Assembly (NCBI GenBank): GCA_021432635.1
Contig: MU270029.1
Span: forward strand, 62,001 to 126,000
Length of the DNA: 64,000 bases
From: Thozetella sp. PMI_491
Taxonomy: Eukaryota > Ascomycota > Sordariomycetes > Chaetosphaeriales > Chaetosphaeriaceae
Direction: 5' to 3'
The notes below the pieces were generated by a model. It was not told the origin of the DNA. It ran no database searches and saw only the letters and a program-made list of their open reading frames with translations. The translations under genes and the position numbers were made by a program. Below, in pieces: positions 21,322-32,819 of the stretch; positions within the stretch are counted from its first letter, which is position 1, and each line of letters begins with the position of its first letter.

Positions 21322-22691
21322 ATGAGTCAACCGAAATACGACAGCATCTCAAACCCGAACGAAGATGCGGCTAGAGATCATGTCACAGAACCGGAAGATT
21401 TGGAATACCCAGACGGGGGCAGTAAAGCATGGCTCGTGACTTTTGGCTGCTTCTGTGCCTTTTTTGCTGGGCTCTCGCTGATGAACTCAGTCGGGGTGTA
21501 TCAATCATGGTTGTCACAGAACCAACTCAAGGATGAGAGCCCCGCGCGAATTGGATGGATGTTTGGCTGCTACAATTTTTTTAGTTTCTTCCTAGGAGTT
21601 CCTCTCGGGCCAGTATTCGATGCAAAGGGGCCCCGAATCATGACCGCTTGCGGCGCGGTGTTGCTGCTCGCGACCTACTTGCTGCTTTCTGCATGCGATG
21701 CATACTGGCACTTCTTTCTCTGCTTAGGGCTGCTCGGAAGTCTATCTACATGCCTTCTGTTTACTGCGGCAATAGGGACTATTCAGCACTGGTTCCTGAA
21801 GCGCCGCGGCCTCGCGACTGGTCTGGCGATTTCGGGTGGCAGCGTAGGAGGCATTATCTTCCCCTTGGTGCTAGGGCCGATGTTCTCCAAGATTGGCTTC
21901 GCGTGGTCGATGCGTGCTTCGGCCTTAATCATGCTGCCGTTTGTCGCTGTTGCGCTGACATTCGTCGAAGGTCGTGCTTCTGTACGTCAAAAACTGTCTG
22001 AAGACATGCCTTACAAACGATTTCTCCCAAACCCAAAGATTCTCCTAGATCCCCGCCTCGCCGTTCTAACCGTTGGCGCCTTCTTCATCGAGATCGGACT
22101 ATTTATCCCGATGACTTATGTTGTCTCCTTTTCCCTGGACAGCGGCTTGACACGAGAAACGGCCTTCCGGATGGCAACACTCATGAACGTCGGCTCTTTG
22201 CTGGGGCGTTGGCTTCCCGGGTATACGGGTGATAGGTTTGGGCGCTTCAACGCCCAGATCGGTGCCTTAGCACTGTGTCTAGTCACTGTGATGGGCATTT
22301 GGAGACCCGCGGGGCAGAATCCAGCCGCCCTGACCGCGTTTGTCATACTGTTCGGCCTTGGAAGCGGGAGTGGCATCAGCTTGGTGCCTGTCTGCATAGC
22401 GCAGCTGTGCGAAACCCAAAATTACGGCAAGACATTTACGGCAGTTTACAGCCTTGCTAGCATTGGGTGGGTCTCGTCGCATGGGACTTCTCTTCCGAGT
22501 GGGATGGCTGCTAACCAGGGAACTTTAGGTCGCTAATTGGAGTTCCAATGGGAGGCCAAATCTTACAAGCGTCTCAAGGGGATTATGCGAATCTGATCTT
22601 GCTTGCGGGGCTGTCGTATACGGTTGCCCTCTGCTGCTTCGTCTCAGTGCGGGTCATGAGTGTGGGGTTTCGGTTGACCAAGAGGTTCTAG
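21322..22691 (+). CDS. MFS monocarboxylate-transporter-like permease
   Basis: Two exons, 21322-22466 and 22529-22691 (62-bp intron), 435 aa. The fungal MCT (MCH-like) signature PDGGSKAWLVTFG precedes helix 1. About twelve hydrophobic helices follow, with FGCYNFFSFFLGVPLGP, LKRRGLATGLAISGGSVGG after helix 4 and NVGSLLGRWLPGY near helix 8. The second exon supplies the last helices (LIGVPMGGQIL onward). Plasma-membrane carriers of this family move monocarboxylates, aromatic acids or riboflavin-like solutes; in this setting an aromatic acid is a fair guess. No truncation is evident after splicing. Confidence 0.85.
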
Positions 22692-23389
22692 CTCATTATC
22701 TGGTTATCTCGATAGATATTGTAATAGATATTGTAGGTAGAACTCGAATCAACTGAATCGTGAAGATACAAGATGTATCCTGGTCCGGTACCACAAGTTG
22801 TCCCCTTGTCACTCAGATACCAGTATAGGATGTCTCGCTGATGGTATTCTGTTGCCAGTGTTAGAGCCAGAGCAGCTCTTCTCCAATTCGTAATGGTGCG
22901 GAGTAGGTCGTTGGAGGTGTGGACATGCTGGATTCTCCTACGAATCAGCTAATTTTCCTGCGATGCAAGGGCGTGCGGGGTTCGGATAGAACAAGCCAAT
23001 CACGAATTAATCAGTCTCCTAGATAGGCAAGGCCCGCACTAGACAAGCCTCCTCCCAGCCCCAGGGCTGCTAGGGAGTAGCTATTCAACTATCGGGGCGA
23101 GCTCTCTTCCGCACCGCTCCTGCAGGCCCCCGCGACCCTGCCGTGCTCTGCCAAGTGCCTGTTCAGCCTAGTAAACTGCCTTATCACAGTTGAACCATCG
23201 CGTAGCCAATTTCCAGACGAATTATGTAGTGCTGTGTCCGAATTTGCTTCATAGCCCAAGTCCTTCCAAAGAGATCAATGCCCTCATAGAGCGGCGCCCG
23301 TTCCACGCCTCCAAGTTTCAGTGTTTGGTTCCAACCCCACGGACAGTTTTCTGAATATTCATTTTCGCATAGTCACGTAGCCAGCAACC
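22692..23389. other. Intergenic: promoter of FAD monooxygenase 1
   Basis: 698 bp between tandem plus-strand genes. It contains TTCGGAT near 22980 and TCCGAA near 23238, partial matches to the TTCCGA element of the later promoters. No exon recognised. Confidence 0.45.
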
Positions 23390-24804
23390 ATGTCCAGCAA
23401 CGGCCTAGAAGTTCTCATTGTTGGTGCCGGCTTCGGCGGCTTGACGGCTGCCATCGAGTGCCGAAACCGCGGAATGCATGTCACCGTCGTGGAGACATAT
23501 GCCACTAGCGCAGCCTACGGTGACATTATCGACTTCTTCCCCAACGGTGGACGAATAATCGAGGCCTGGGACGGCGGCCGCGTCGGCCGTGATCTCATCA
23601 AAATTTGCATCAACCAAGGCGACCAGTTCGAATATTACAAAGCCGACGGCAAACTAGTGTGGCAAGAGGATTGGATCCTCGAGCCGCACCACTTCTACCG
23701 ACAGTATGCCGGCCACCGCGGCCAGATGCACGCCGTCATCATGGAGTACGCCCAGGAAATCGGTATCGAGTTCAAGCTGGGCGAGAAAGTCGTCCAGTAC
23801 GAGGACGGAGACAAACCGGCCGTAGTGTTGGAGAGTGGGACGCGGTATACGGCCGACGTTGTCCTCGCTGCCGATGGACCGAAGTCCATTGCCCGCCAGC
23901 AAGTGCTGGGCCTTCCGGATACCAAGGTGAACAGCGGCTATGCCATCTTCCGGGCGTATTACACCCTTACGGAAGAGCACATGAAGTCTCCTCTGCTCAA
24001 GGAATTTTGTGATCCTACCAGAGACCATACCAAGCTATGGGTGGCCAAAGATCTGCACATGATCATTTACACCTGGAACCACGGGAAGGACTTGGGCTGG
24101 GTTCTGACCCACAAGGTGTGCCCGCACCCCATTTTGCTTTGCATTGGTGTCTAATGTCTTCCCAGGATACCGCAGATATCGGCGAGTCTTGGTCGTTCCC
24201 AGGCAAGATCTCGGACGTATTGGATTGCCTCAAGGAGGGTGAATTTGAGGAGAAACTGCTAGAGGTGGTAAGGGTGACCCCTCCAGAGAACCTGGTCGAC
24301 TATAAGCTGGTTTGGCGCGACCCCCTCAATACGTGGCTTAGCCCATCCGGTCGCATCGCCCTGATCGGCGATGCTGCTCATTGCCATCTTCCCACGTCTG
24401 CTCAAGGTGGCTCACAGGCCATGGAAGACGGAGTTGCGGTGGCCATTGCACTCCACCGCGCCAAAGGAGATGTCCCTCTCGCTCTGCGCGTGTTCGAGAG
24501 GATTCGTTTCAATCGCTCGCATGTGACGCACATGGCCTCCATCTCGACGCGAGACGGATACCACAACGTCGACTGGGACGGAGACGAGATTCGCAATAAC
24601 CCGGAGATTGTCAACCTTCCGCGGCCGGCATGGGTCATTGAGCACGACGCGGCGGCCAACGCAGAAGAGCATTTCGAGCGTCTCGCGGACGACGTTAGGG
24701 CCGGACGCCAAGGTTCGATAGAAGAGCTTTCGGTGCCGGCTGGCGGAGACTATGAACTATCTAGTCGTGTCGTGGCTAAGAAAAAGCCTATCCCAATTCG
24801 ATAG
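23390..24804 (+). CDS. FAD-dependent aromatic monooxygenase 1 (salicylate-hydroxylase-like)
   Basis: Two exons, 23390-24115 and 24166-24804 (50-bp intron), 454 aa. Class A flavoprotein monooxygenase, which hydroxylates aromatic rings with NAD(P)H and O2. The FAD fingerprint GAGFGGLTAAIE is at residues 12-23, the NAD(P)H/FAD DG motif is AADGPKS near 165, and the second FAD motif GDAAHCHLPTSAQGG lies near 330. It ends in PIPIR without a peroxisomal signal. The gene is a clear paralogue of 33865-35318 (shared KVNSGYAIFRA, LVDYKLVWRDPL, RVFERIRFNRSHV and LPAGG-type blocks). The two paralogues have introns at different positions. Ring substrate unknown; hydroxylated benzoate or phenylacetate types are plausible. 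Confidence 0.87.
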
Positions 24805-25946
24805 AAGATAGGGACATAATGCACAATCCCATAGAAACCCGATAAATACATTACGAAGTAGTTGGCAGTGGCTGCTCTTTCATCTGGTAAAAAGGTTCCT
24901 ATACAAGATGCCCTGCCAAGAATTACGCGATCCATCATTCAGAGAATATCGAAGGGGGTAACTATCGTTATTATCCCGCTTCCTTGTTATTGCACAGGAA
25001 CTAAAACTTGATGCATGTAGGCTGCTTACTAATTGGCTGTCAAAGGTTGAGGGTTGGACGACACACTTGTAGCCATGAGAAAGCAGGCCTGTGGCCAGGG
25101 TTCCATGCTACTACAATCCGATAAATCCCGGGTTGCATTGGCCGGTGTCTAGGGTTGTCGAGATTCGCTCTTCTCATTACGATATGTATCACGTCTTGCG
25201 ATTGAATAGGAACCAACTTGATATGTGGCCCACTCGTATTACTTGCGGCACGGCGCATTAACTCACGGGTAAATGGTGTCCTCAATTACAAAGAGGGTAT
25301 GAAGCAGAAACCCAGGAACACTCCCGCAGGAGTTAGCTGACACTTTCAGTAAATTGGAATGGTAAAACGAGTCGCATAAAATGATTCACATCATTAAACA
25401 CAGAGCGAAGAAAGTTAAAATAAGCTGTAGTCTGTCCAAATAGGGAAGACGGGGAAAAGCGTGAAGCAGAGCTGGTGCGATCAACACACACAACACCTCA
25501 CACACCACCACCGTTGCCTAGTGGCCACAGCGTAGAATTAATACACCAGCCATCGAACCAGCGTTGAGTAGAGCCACTGAAGCATGGTAAGCCTAGTGGT
25601 ACCTGAGAAATGCCGAATACAGAAGAAGGTGAAATCACGGCTCCGATCGGAGCGTAAAGAAGCACGTACAGTGGGGTAGAACCCCGCGATGAGATCAAAG
25701 AGTGTGTTTTACGGTAGTTGGTTGGTCTTGTCTAGGAAAACGAAAACAATCTACTTACTGTTGTAGATGATAGTCCTAGTGATGATAGTCCCCCACTTCC
25801 AAAGAAAGAAAGCCATCCTCCTGGCCATTTGTACGCATGACAAGAGGGTATGAATCTAATCTAGTGCCCCCCTTCCGCTGATCAGCTCAGGGGCAAACAA
25901 AAACAAAACTAACATCCCGGCCTCAACACAAAAAATCTAAAGAGCG
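24805..25946. other. Long intergenic region
   Basis: 1.14 kb between convergent genes. I see only short frames without family resemblance, AT-rich stretches and no repeat of note. Confidence 0.5.
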
Positions 25947-27308
25947 TTAGTACGATATCGCTCTTTCCCTTGGGCTTCTGCCGCCAATCTTTTTCAAACC
26001 TGCAAGAAACCTCGTCCAGATATTAGCTTCTCTGGACCCACAGAAAGTAAAAAGAGGACACCCCAGAACCGAAATGTTCTCTTGCGTCATCGCATCATAG
26101 ATGCATCCTCCAAACCCGATAGCCCAAGATGCCATGCCAGCTTGGGTAAAGTATGCTGCCCCTGCCAATGCAGCTGGCGCGAGGGGAGGGAAGAGCGTGG
26201 CCGTAGCAGCACAACCCGCGGCACCCACCCAGCCCAGTACGAAGCCAGCGGCGCCATACTCGGTACACCCATAAGTGTTCTTATCCAACTTTCCGATGCA
26301 GTGTAGGTCCAAACCGCGCGGCTCACCGGGAATGTCAAACCATACAAGATCGACACCCCGATGGCGCTGCCCTGTGATGACAAGAGGGAACAGGGAGCTG
26401 TGAAAGGCGACAGGGTGGCTTGTCACAATTGGCGAATATGCTGGGATTAGAAGATGAAACACGGCTTCACGTCCGTGTGATGTATTTCGGATAAGAACAG
26501 CCCGGTCGCTGCTCATGCGGTTGCAGAGGACTCCCAGGTCGATGTTGTAGCCTCCGAAGTTGCGGCCGAGTGGCTTTTTCCTCTGCGTTTTCTCGAAGGC
26601 CGGATACCAGTCCGTATCTGGGTGCCATACATAGAAATAGTGCCGTCGCGTATCGGCGCCTCGCTTCTTCGCAAGAGCCACCTCCCTCATTTCGTTGTCC
26701 ACGAAGCGGTGTATATGCGATCCAAAGCCACCGTTAGCCTCCCATCCCTGTATCCTAGCAAGGTTTGAGATGGCTAACTCGGCTTGGATTCCTTTGAGGG
26801 ATGAACCAACTCGATCAATTGCGTCTTTGACTGCCAAGAGAGCTAGTGGGATTGCGACAAGAGCTGTGGACTGAAATGCGGTAGTGAACGCTGAGGATGA
26901 ATTGAACGAATTGTGGATGACGTGGATTTCTTTAGACTCGATAATGTTTAGAAACTCGGGGATGGCGTTTTTGAGAGCTTTGAATGCTTCTTGCTGCTGT
27001 GCGTGGGCTCCTCGTGCAGCACTGTCGGTATAGAGCTGTGAACCAGTCTGAAGTACGTCTCCAGCACATGTCCAGAGGAAATTGATTCCCTTATTGCCAT
27101 ACTTCCTAATGAGTCGGCTGGCCTCTTCTCGAGTGAGACTTGAGATTATGTTCTGCGCCACCATTCTGCTGCCCGTCTTGTAGGGAAGGGTGAGTAGCTC
27201 TGAGGTGCTGCTATTGGAGTTGTACTTTGTGAGCTGCTGGTCTGGGGCGGATTTAGAGAGATGCACGTAGGTTAAGAGATCAAAAGCATGAATATATACG
27301 GAAGGCAT
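25947..27308 (-). CDS. Uncharacterised 453-aa protein
   Basis: I do not recognise this protein. It is a single open frame of 453 aa; a second in-frame ATG at 27164 (MVAQNIISSLTREEA) would give 405 aa and removes a Ser/Thr-rich leader. Visible features are a central alpha-helical part with one hydrophobic stretch (STALVAIPLALLAVKDAID) and a Trp/His/Tyr-rich core (RRHYFYVWHPDTDWYPAFEK). A Gly/Ala-rich C-terminal segment (AAGFVLGWVGAAGCAATATL, then APAALAGAAYF) could insert in or associate with membranes. It has no transposase, cupin or oxidoreductase motif. It lies inside the catabolic gene run between FAD monooxygenase 1 and the first APC permease, but membership in the pathway is unproven. 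The long intact frame supports a real gene. Confidence 0.6.
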   Translation of the reverse strand: MPSVYIHAFDLLTYVHLSKSAPDQQLTKYNSNSSTSELLTLPYKTGSRMVAQNIISSLTREEASRLIRKYGNKGINFLWTCAGDVLQTGSQLYTDSAARGAHAQQQEAFKALKNAIPEFLNIIESKEIHVIHNSFNSSSAFTTAFQSTALVAIPLALLAVKDAIDRVGSSLKGIQAELAISNLARIQGWEANGGFGSHIHRFVDNEMREVALAKKRGADTRRHYFYVWHPDTDWYPAFEKTQRKKPLGRNFGGYNIDLGVLCNRMSSDRAVLIRNTSHGREAVFHLLIPAYSPIVTSHPVAFHSSLFPLVITGQRHRGVDLVWFDIPGEPRGLDLHCIGKLDKNTYGCTEYGAAGFVLGWVGAAGCAATATLFPPLAPAALAGAAYFTQAGMASWAIGFGGCIYDAMTQENISVLGCPLFTFCGSREANIWTRFLAGLKKIGGRSPRERAISY

Positions 27309-27956
27309 ATTATATCAATTGAAATATGGCATAGACAGGCGGACTTCTGAGCCTGAGACCCTCAAGACACAGCCTCCTGTTGGCCCGCACAAAGCGCAAT
27401 CAGGTGGTGGCTGAACAACAGGAAGTGGGCCGACGACGGCCAACATGCAGGGCCCCTACGGCTACGGCCACCCACCACTCTAGATACCATAAGGCTAACT
27501 TGAGGGCATCTTCATCAGGCTGATGCTCGCTGCTTTCCTTGCGCAGGCTCCCTCAGCGCCAAGAGATGCTTGGTGCGATGATTGTGCTTCTGGACGAGTG
27601 GATTGACTCACCAACAAGATCAAGACCCCTAGAGAGCAGCGTGGTTATTCCTCTGCCCTCTAGCAGATGTAATGGGTAAAATTTTGATACACACGGGCTT
27701 AACCTATACGCGCGCGCTTGGTCTAACAAACCGCCTCAGCCAATCATAGACAGCTTGGCATAACTAGTCGGTAACCCTAACCCAAATCCTCGCATATCAA
27801 AGCACTTAGATACCTACTACTCAGAAAAGCAGACCCCCGGCTCTCAAATGGAGATCCTAATTTACGATTCAAGCCAAGTTTATTTCGATGAACATGGTGA
27901 AGAGTTTTCCAGCAGGAAGCGCGGTCACCAGTACAAGCAATTTGGGTAGAATACCA
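27309..27956. other. Intergenic region upstream of the orphan gene
   Basis: Promoter side of the 453-aa gene and 3' flank of permease 1. Nothing recognised apart from the 16-bp tandem repeat that starts at its right edge. Confidence 0.5.
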
Positions 27957-28045
27957 ACCATCCTCACTCTGATCCATCCTCACTCTGATCCATCCTCACT
28001 CTGATCCATCCTCACTTAGATCCATCCTCACTTAGATCCATCCTC
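27957..28045. repeat. 16-bp tandem repeat over the permease-1 stop codon
   Basis: About 5.5 head-to-tail copies of a 16-bp unit, TCCATCCTCACTCTGA or TCCATCCTCACTTAGA (the two variants occupy the left and right parts). Read on the minus strand, the rightmost copies encode the last codons (EDGSK) and the TGA stop at 28030-28028 of the APC permease. The array therefore begins inside the coding end and runs into the 3' UTR. The unit is not a multiple of three, so copy-number change would alter the downstream frame but not the first stop. Confidence 0.9.
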
Positions 28046-30095
28046 TGCTTCCGTAGATAGCTGTTCCGTTCGGAAATCATCTGGTGGGCCAGTGTATGTC
28101 CTCGATCCATAGGCTACCCAAAGAATAATCGAGAACACGAACACTCCGCCGACGATCGCCGATGCATAGTTCCTACCAATCCATTAGCTAGACTCGCATG
28201 GCCCTGGAAGGAGGAGTCACACATACATGTTAGGTGCTGTGACGGGATAATACACGGGAAACGACATGAACATAATCATGAAGCAGCCGAATATAAATGC
28301 CACGATGTTGATAGGCAGGGCGAACTTTCCAAGGCTGAACGGCCCCTTGACGTGCCGCTGGTACCAGAGCGAATAGCAGAGGTTAAGCCCGATAGGGATG
28401 ACGTAGGACAATTGGAATGCCACCAAAACACCGGCCATAATACCGTAGAATGCTGTCGTATTCCAGATGTAGATCATGTACACGACGATTGAGGGCGGGA
28501 CAAGGACGAGATTGGCTAGGATGGGGACGTTCAACTTCGGGTGGAGATGGCTCATGGCGCCAGGAAGGCCACCGTCCCTGGCCAGGGACCAGAGCGCTCG
28601 CGAGGCAGCGCCCCAGAGATCGAATCCGGCAGCGAACGCGACAGAGGTGGATATCGCATTGAGAAATACGCCAGCGCCCACATTCCCAGTGCTGTTGATC
28701 AGAACTTGGGTGAAGGGACTCATGAGACCGATGGGCGACTCCAGGACGGAGGCAGCGTCGCCAATGCAAAAGAGAACGGCGATGATAAAGGGAAACGTGG
28801 TTATTGCACTCCCTAACGCTTGGAGAAGCACTAGATTAACCAAGCAAGTTAGCTAATTGCAACAGCGGAATCCTCTGCACTGGTCACGTACTTGCTCGGG
28901 GTACCATGATATCCGCCCTCTCGATTTCCTCACTGTAGTGGCTAGCAGTGTCGAGGGAGAAATACGCATACAAGGCCGACAGAAGACTGACGGACCACGA
29001 CACAAAATTACTGTCCCATCCTGTGGAATTCTCGAAGTCGGCGAAGACGTATGCGGCGTCGTGCTTTTCCTGAGTCGTGCCCGCCAAGACCCCGATGGTG
29101 ATAAAGTAGCCGACCACGTGTATAACCAAGACTAGAGGTAGAGCATTAAGAGTTAGCATCAGAGTAGAGGGTTGCTGTCGTTGCCTAATACGCACTTGCT
29201 CCGTTCATCCAATGCAACGAGTCGACGAAGAAGATGTTGACGATGATCCACATAATCATGATGAGGATGTTAATCTACCGCCGAGTCAGATGAAAATAAA
29301 AAATAAAAAGAAATCATATGAAGCATGAGCCCCTTACTAGGAAAGCATGCCAAGTCAGCGCGTTATACTCAGGGTGGGTGACCATGGCGTAGGATTGGAC
29401 CTGGACGGCGACTCCCATGCCACACGAGAGGGCGCCGAGCCACAGGCCGGCCAGGGAAAACCATGCGGTACACCAGCTCTAGGTTGAAATATTAGTTAGA
29501 CTGGTGAAGTAAAAGTCGGGTGTCGAAAAAAGGTGGTGGTCTTACAAGAAAGCGAGAATAACGAGGTGGGGATAGGTATGCCGCCCAAACATACTGCCCA
29601 CCTGCCGATGGCCACATACTGAGGACTGTTAGCCAACTAACCGCCAAAACAAGCACCGGCTCTAGAAAGAGCATAATACCTAACAAACTCTGCCAATGCG
29701 CATGCCATGCATGAAATCCCCACAGACACAAAGACCCATCCCCAGACGAGACCAACAGAGCCTCCGCCCAGAAGACCTTGGGCAATTGACGCTGTCCATC
29801 CCTCCCACTGGAGTGAAATTCAGCAACTGGGTCTCTGGGATCCGCGTGTGCCACTCGAAGGAGGGTCTCTTACCGCGCCGGAAGTGCAAATAGCAATACC
29901 AACGGCCGTCCAGAAGTTGAATCTCTTCTTGATGGTAGGCTCGACCACGCCGATGGCCGTTGATGTTTGAGGTGCGAGGTCGACGCCGGCCTCTTCCGAC
30001 TTCTTCGCCATACTGATCGCGTTGGGAATCACAGGAGTTCCTATGGAGGAGGATGTGTCGCAGAAGGAGGGAGGGAGAGACTCAAAGCCAACCAT
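28028..30095 (-). CDS. APC-superfamily amino acid/amine permease 1
   Basis: Eight exons (30095-29874, 29807-29680, 29618-29546, 29478-29338, 29274-29196, 29131-28892, 28830-28227, 28172-28028) give 543 aa; an in-frame ATG at 30011 is an alternative start. The protein is a fungal GABA/choline/amino-acid permease type: KKRFNFWTAVGIAICTSGA before helix 1, EFVSMWPSAGGQYVWAA rebuilt over an intron, DTASHYSEEIERADIMVPRA, SRALWSLARDGGLPG and twelve expected membrane helices. Plasma-membrane import of an amino acid, GABA, choline or another amine is the expected role. A 16-bp tandem repeat overlaps its last codons. A second APC permease follows directly on the same strand upstream. Confidence 0.87.
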
Positions 30096-30924
30096 TTATG
30101 AGATGGAGGCACCGCGAATCAGCATCGGTCTTGATCTCTGCTTCGGGGGTGGCTGTAGCTCAGGAATCTGTCTTATCGAGCTGCCCCGGAATATTACATA
30201 GACTAGGCCCGATATCAGAGGCATGGGTGATAATGATGCAGGGCAGTGTGTGGCATCCGGCTTATCGACATGATGCAGGGGGCGAGTTATCACTAACTCG
30301 GCAATGTGAACGCCTGGAGCCCCCGTCAGTGGCACCTGACACAGAGATAACGCACTGAGAGTACCTGCCTGTCGCCTCGGGCTAGGTACTTAATAGCGGG
30401 CCTTTTTAGCGCTGCTTGGCGCAGCATACATACCTATTGCATAGGCGGGGCGCGCATCGTGCGGGGTAATTGACAGCTAATCCTGATCTGAGACGCCCCC
30501 TTTTTGGCCGTGTCATGTCCCTCACGTGGCGGCCTGCCCCTGCCAATGTTAGCGGTCGGAGAAACGAACTCTTTACCTAATATCCTAGCTGTAATGTATT
30601 ACGCCAGCCTCCTGAAGGGACCAGCTAAAAGCAGCCGTTGGCTTGCTGAGGGATTCTGGGGCCAATCCGGAGAGGTTCCGGACATGGTCCCTCCAGAGCG
30701 GAGCTAGCCCCTCCCCTTGGAAGGAGATTCCTCCTTCAAGGGTCAATATGGGACTGAAGATGGTGCTGTCCGTCCAGTCACACCAGGACGGTTATACATC
30801 TAAGGAATTAATAAAGAATAGTTTGCAGTTAAGTTAACTATTTCAGAACTTGAAAACCATCTCGATGAGCTCGACTTTTTTAACAACATCATCCTCAGCC
30901 ACCCTTATTTATTGGGCCACATCA
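30096..30924. other. Intergenic: promoter of permease 1
   Basis: 829 bp between tandem minus-strand permease genes. It contains TTCCGGAC near 30677 and a CACGTG near 30522. No exon recognised. Confidence 0.45.
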
Positions 30925-32819
30925 TCAGTGACGATGGTTGGAGGCGCTTCCATCTAATTCCTCCGTAATAGCAACGTAATTCGTTCTTCCATAAGTGAAC
31001 CAGGCAATAGTAGCGACGACCATCCCTCCGCAGACTACCACCGAAGCGTAGTTCATATTCAAGTCCGTAACAGGTTGGTATGTTGGAAAACACATCATGA
31101 TGATCATGCATAGCGACCCTAGGACAAACGTGGGTTAGCTAAGGTTATTATACCACGGTTTCGCGACAGCTTCCAACGAGCTTGGCCGGCTCTGGCAAGC
31201 AACCGTCTAAATCCTTCGTGGGAGGAGGCGGGTTAGGGAGAGAAAAGACTGAAGAACTCCTTACATGCTAATGCCGCAACCGCCACATATCGGTGATAAC
31301 GCCCAAGAGTAAACGCGCCCTTCGGTAGGTGGCAGTGGCTGAACCCCCAGATGACATTTAGGAGGATGGGGGAGGCGTAGGATATCAGCAGAGCAACCGT
31401 GCATGCGCTGGATAGACCGTAGAATGCTGTGGCGTTTCCCACATAGATAAGACTGAAGGCAGAAACTAGAACCCACGTGAGTACAAGCGCCCATATGGGC
31501 GTCTTAGTCCGATCCGAGACGTGGGCGATGGCCCGTGGCAAGCCGCCATCCCGAGCGAAAGACCAGATGATCCTCGAAGTGGCCGTCATGACACTCGAGC
31601 CAACAGCACAGAAGCTCATGACAGGCAGGAACATGGTTAGACCGATGGTAGCTGCTTGGTTGCCACCAGAGATGTTGTAGAAAAGCTGTGCCATGAAACT
31701 GATGGTTCCTACCGGGCCAGCTAGCACTCCAGCAATGTCTGTGATGCAAAACGCAACAGCAACGACCCACGGGAATGTTGCTATCGCAGAGACCGTAACG
31801 TTGATCAGTACTGCCACGAAATATTAATTAGCAATACTATACTGAGAGGCCCTGGAACAAAATAACAGGTACTTACAGGCTCTGGGCAAATCACGCGAGA
31901 CATTGGTCATCTCCTCGGCCATATGAATCGGGCTGTCCCAGCTCACGAACCCAATTGCCGATGTTAATAAGCCTATGAGCCAGCTAATCTGCGATCCTCC
32001 TCGTTAGTCTAGCCTTAACAAACGTGCATGTCGACTTACCCCCGGGCTATCCCATCCGCTGAGGTTCGTGAAGTCGGTAAATACGTATGCCGCGGTATTC
32101 TTCTCCGGAACATGGGTAAGGAGGTAGATGGATGTAGCAAAATACCCGACGACGTGGCAGAACATGGCAACGAATTGAAGCTGGTGGAGGTATTTGACTT
32201 CGAAGATGGCGAATATGGTGAAGAGAGACGTCAGGCCGATCACTATCTGTTTCGCACATTCTTGTGTTAGTAACTAACTTCATGTATCGAGACTCGACGG
32301 GAGGGTGTGTACCAATGCTGTGTGCCATCTCTCGTAAACATAGTCTGGGCTGAACAGGATGGCCCATGCCTGTATCTGCATGGCTGAGGAAAAGGTACCG
32401 GCCAGCGCGCAGAGAACCCAGCCAAGCATCGTCATCCAGCCAGCATAAAAGGACAGAATTCGCCTCAGCCTGGGTGGCGATAGCTCCGCGACGTAGTGGT
32501 ACTGGCCGCCCGCTGTGGGGATCATGCTTGCATATTCAGCAACGCACAGCACGATCAGCAACGCTCCAAGCGCGCTGGCGACAAAACCCCATACCAAGCT
32601 TGAGCTGCCACCGGATGTTAGAGCCTGGGCCATGGTGGAGGAGAGAGCCTCCCAGGTGACACTCGTGCAGAAAGACATGAATGCCATGGACCAGATGTTG
32701 AAGTTGCGCTGCAGCTTCGAGGGCACGATGCCCAAGTTCTCCAACCGGGCGTCATCGTCGTTTGCGCCGGATGGCTTCTCCAGCGCGATGGTTCTCTCGT
32801 GATCGATCGACATTGTCAC
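30925..32819 (-). CDS. APC-superfamily amino acid/amine permease 2
   Basis: Five exons (32819-32313, 32246-32040, 31988-31877, 31810-31265, 31118-30925) give 521 aa, intact across all joins. Same overall family as permease 1: LQRNFNIWSMAFMSFCTSVT before helix 1, EYASMIPTAGGQYHYVAEL, SWDSPIHMAEEM, SRIIWSFARDGGLPRA and FPTYQPVTDLNMNYAS. The two permeases differ in most exon borders and in sequence, so they are not a recent tandem duplicate. It is expected in the plasma membrane with about twelve helices. It shares a 1-kb divergent promoter with FAD monooxygenase 2 that carries several TTCCGA elements, tying transport to the ring-hydroxylating step. Confidence 0.87.
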
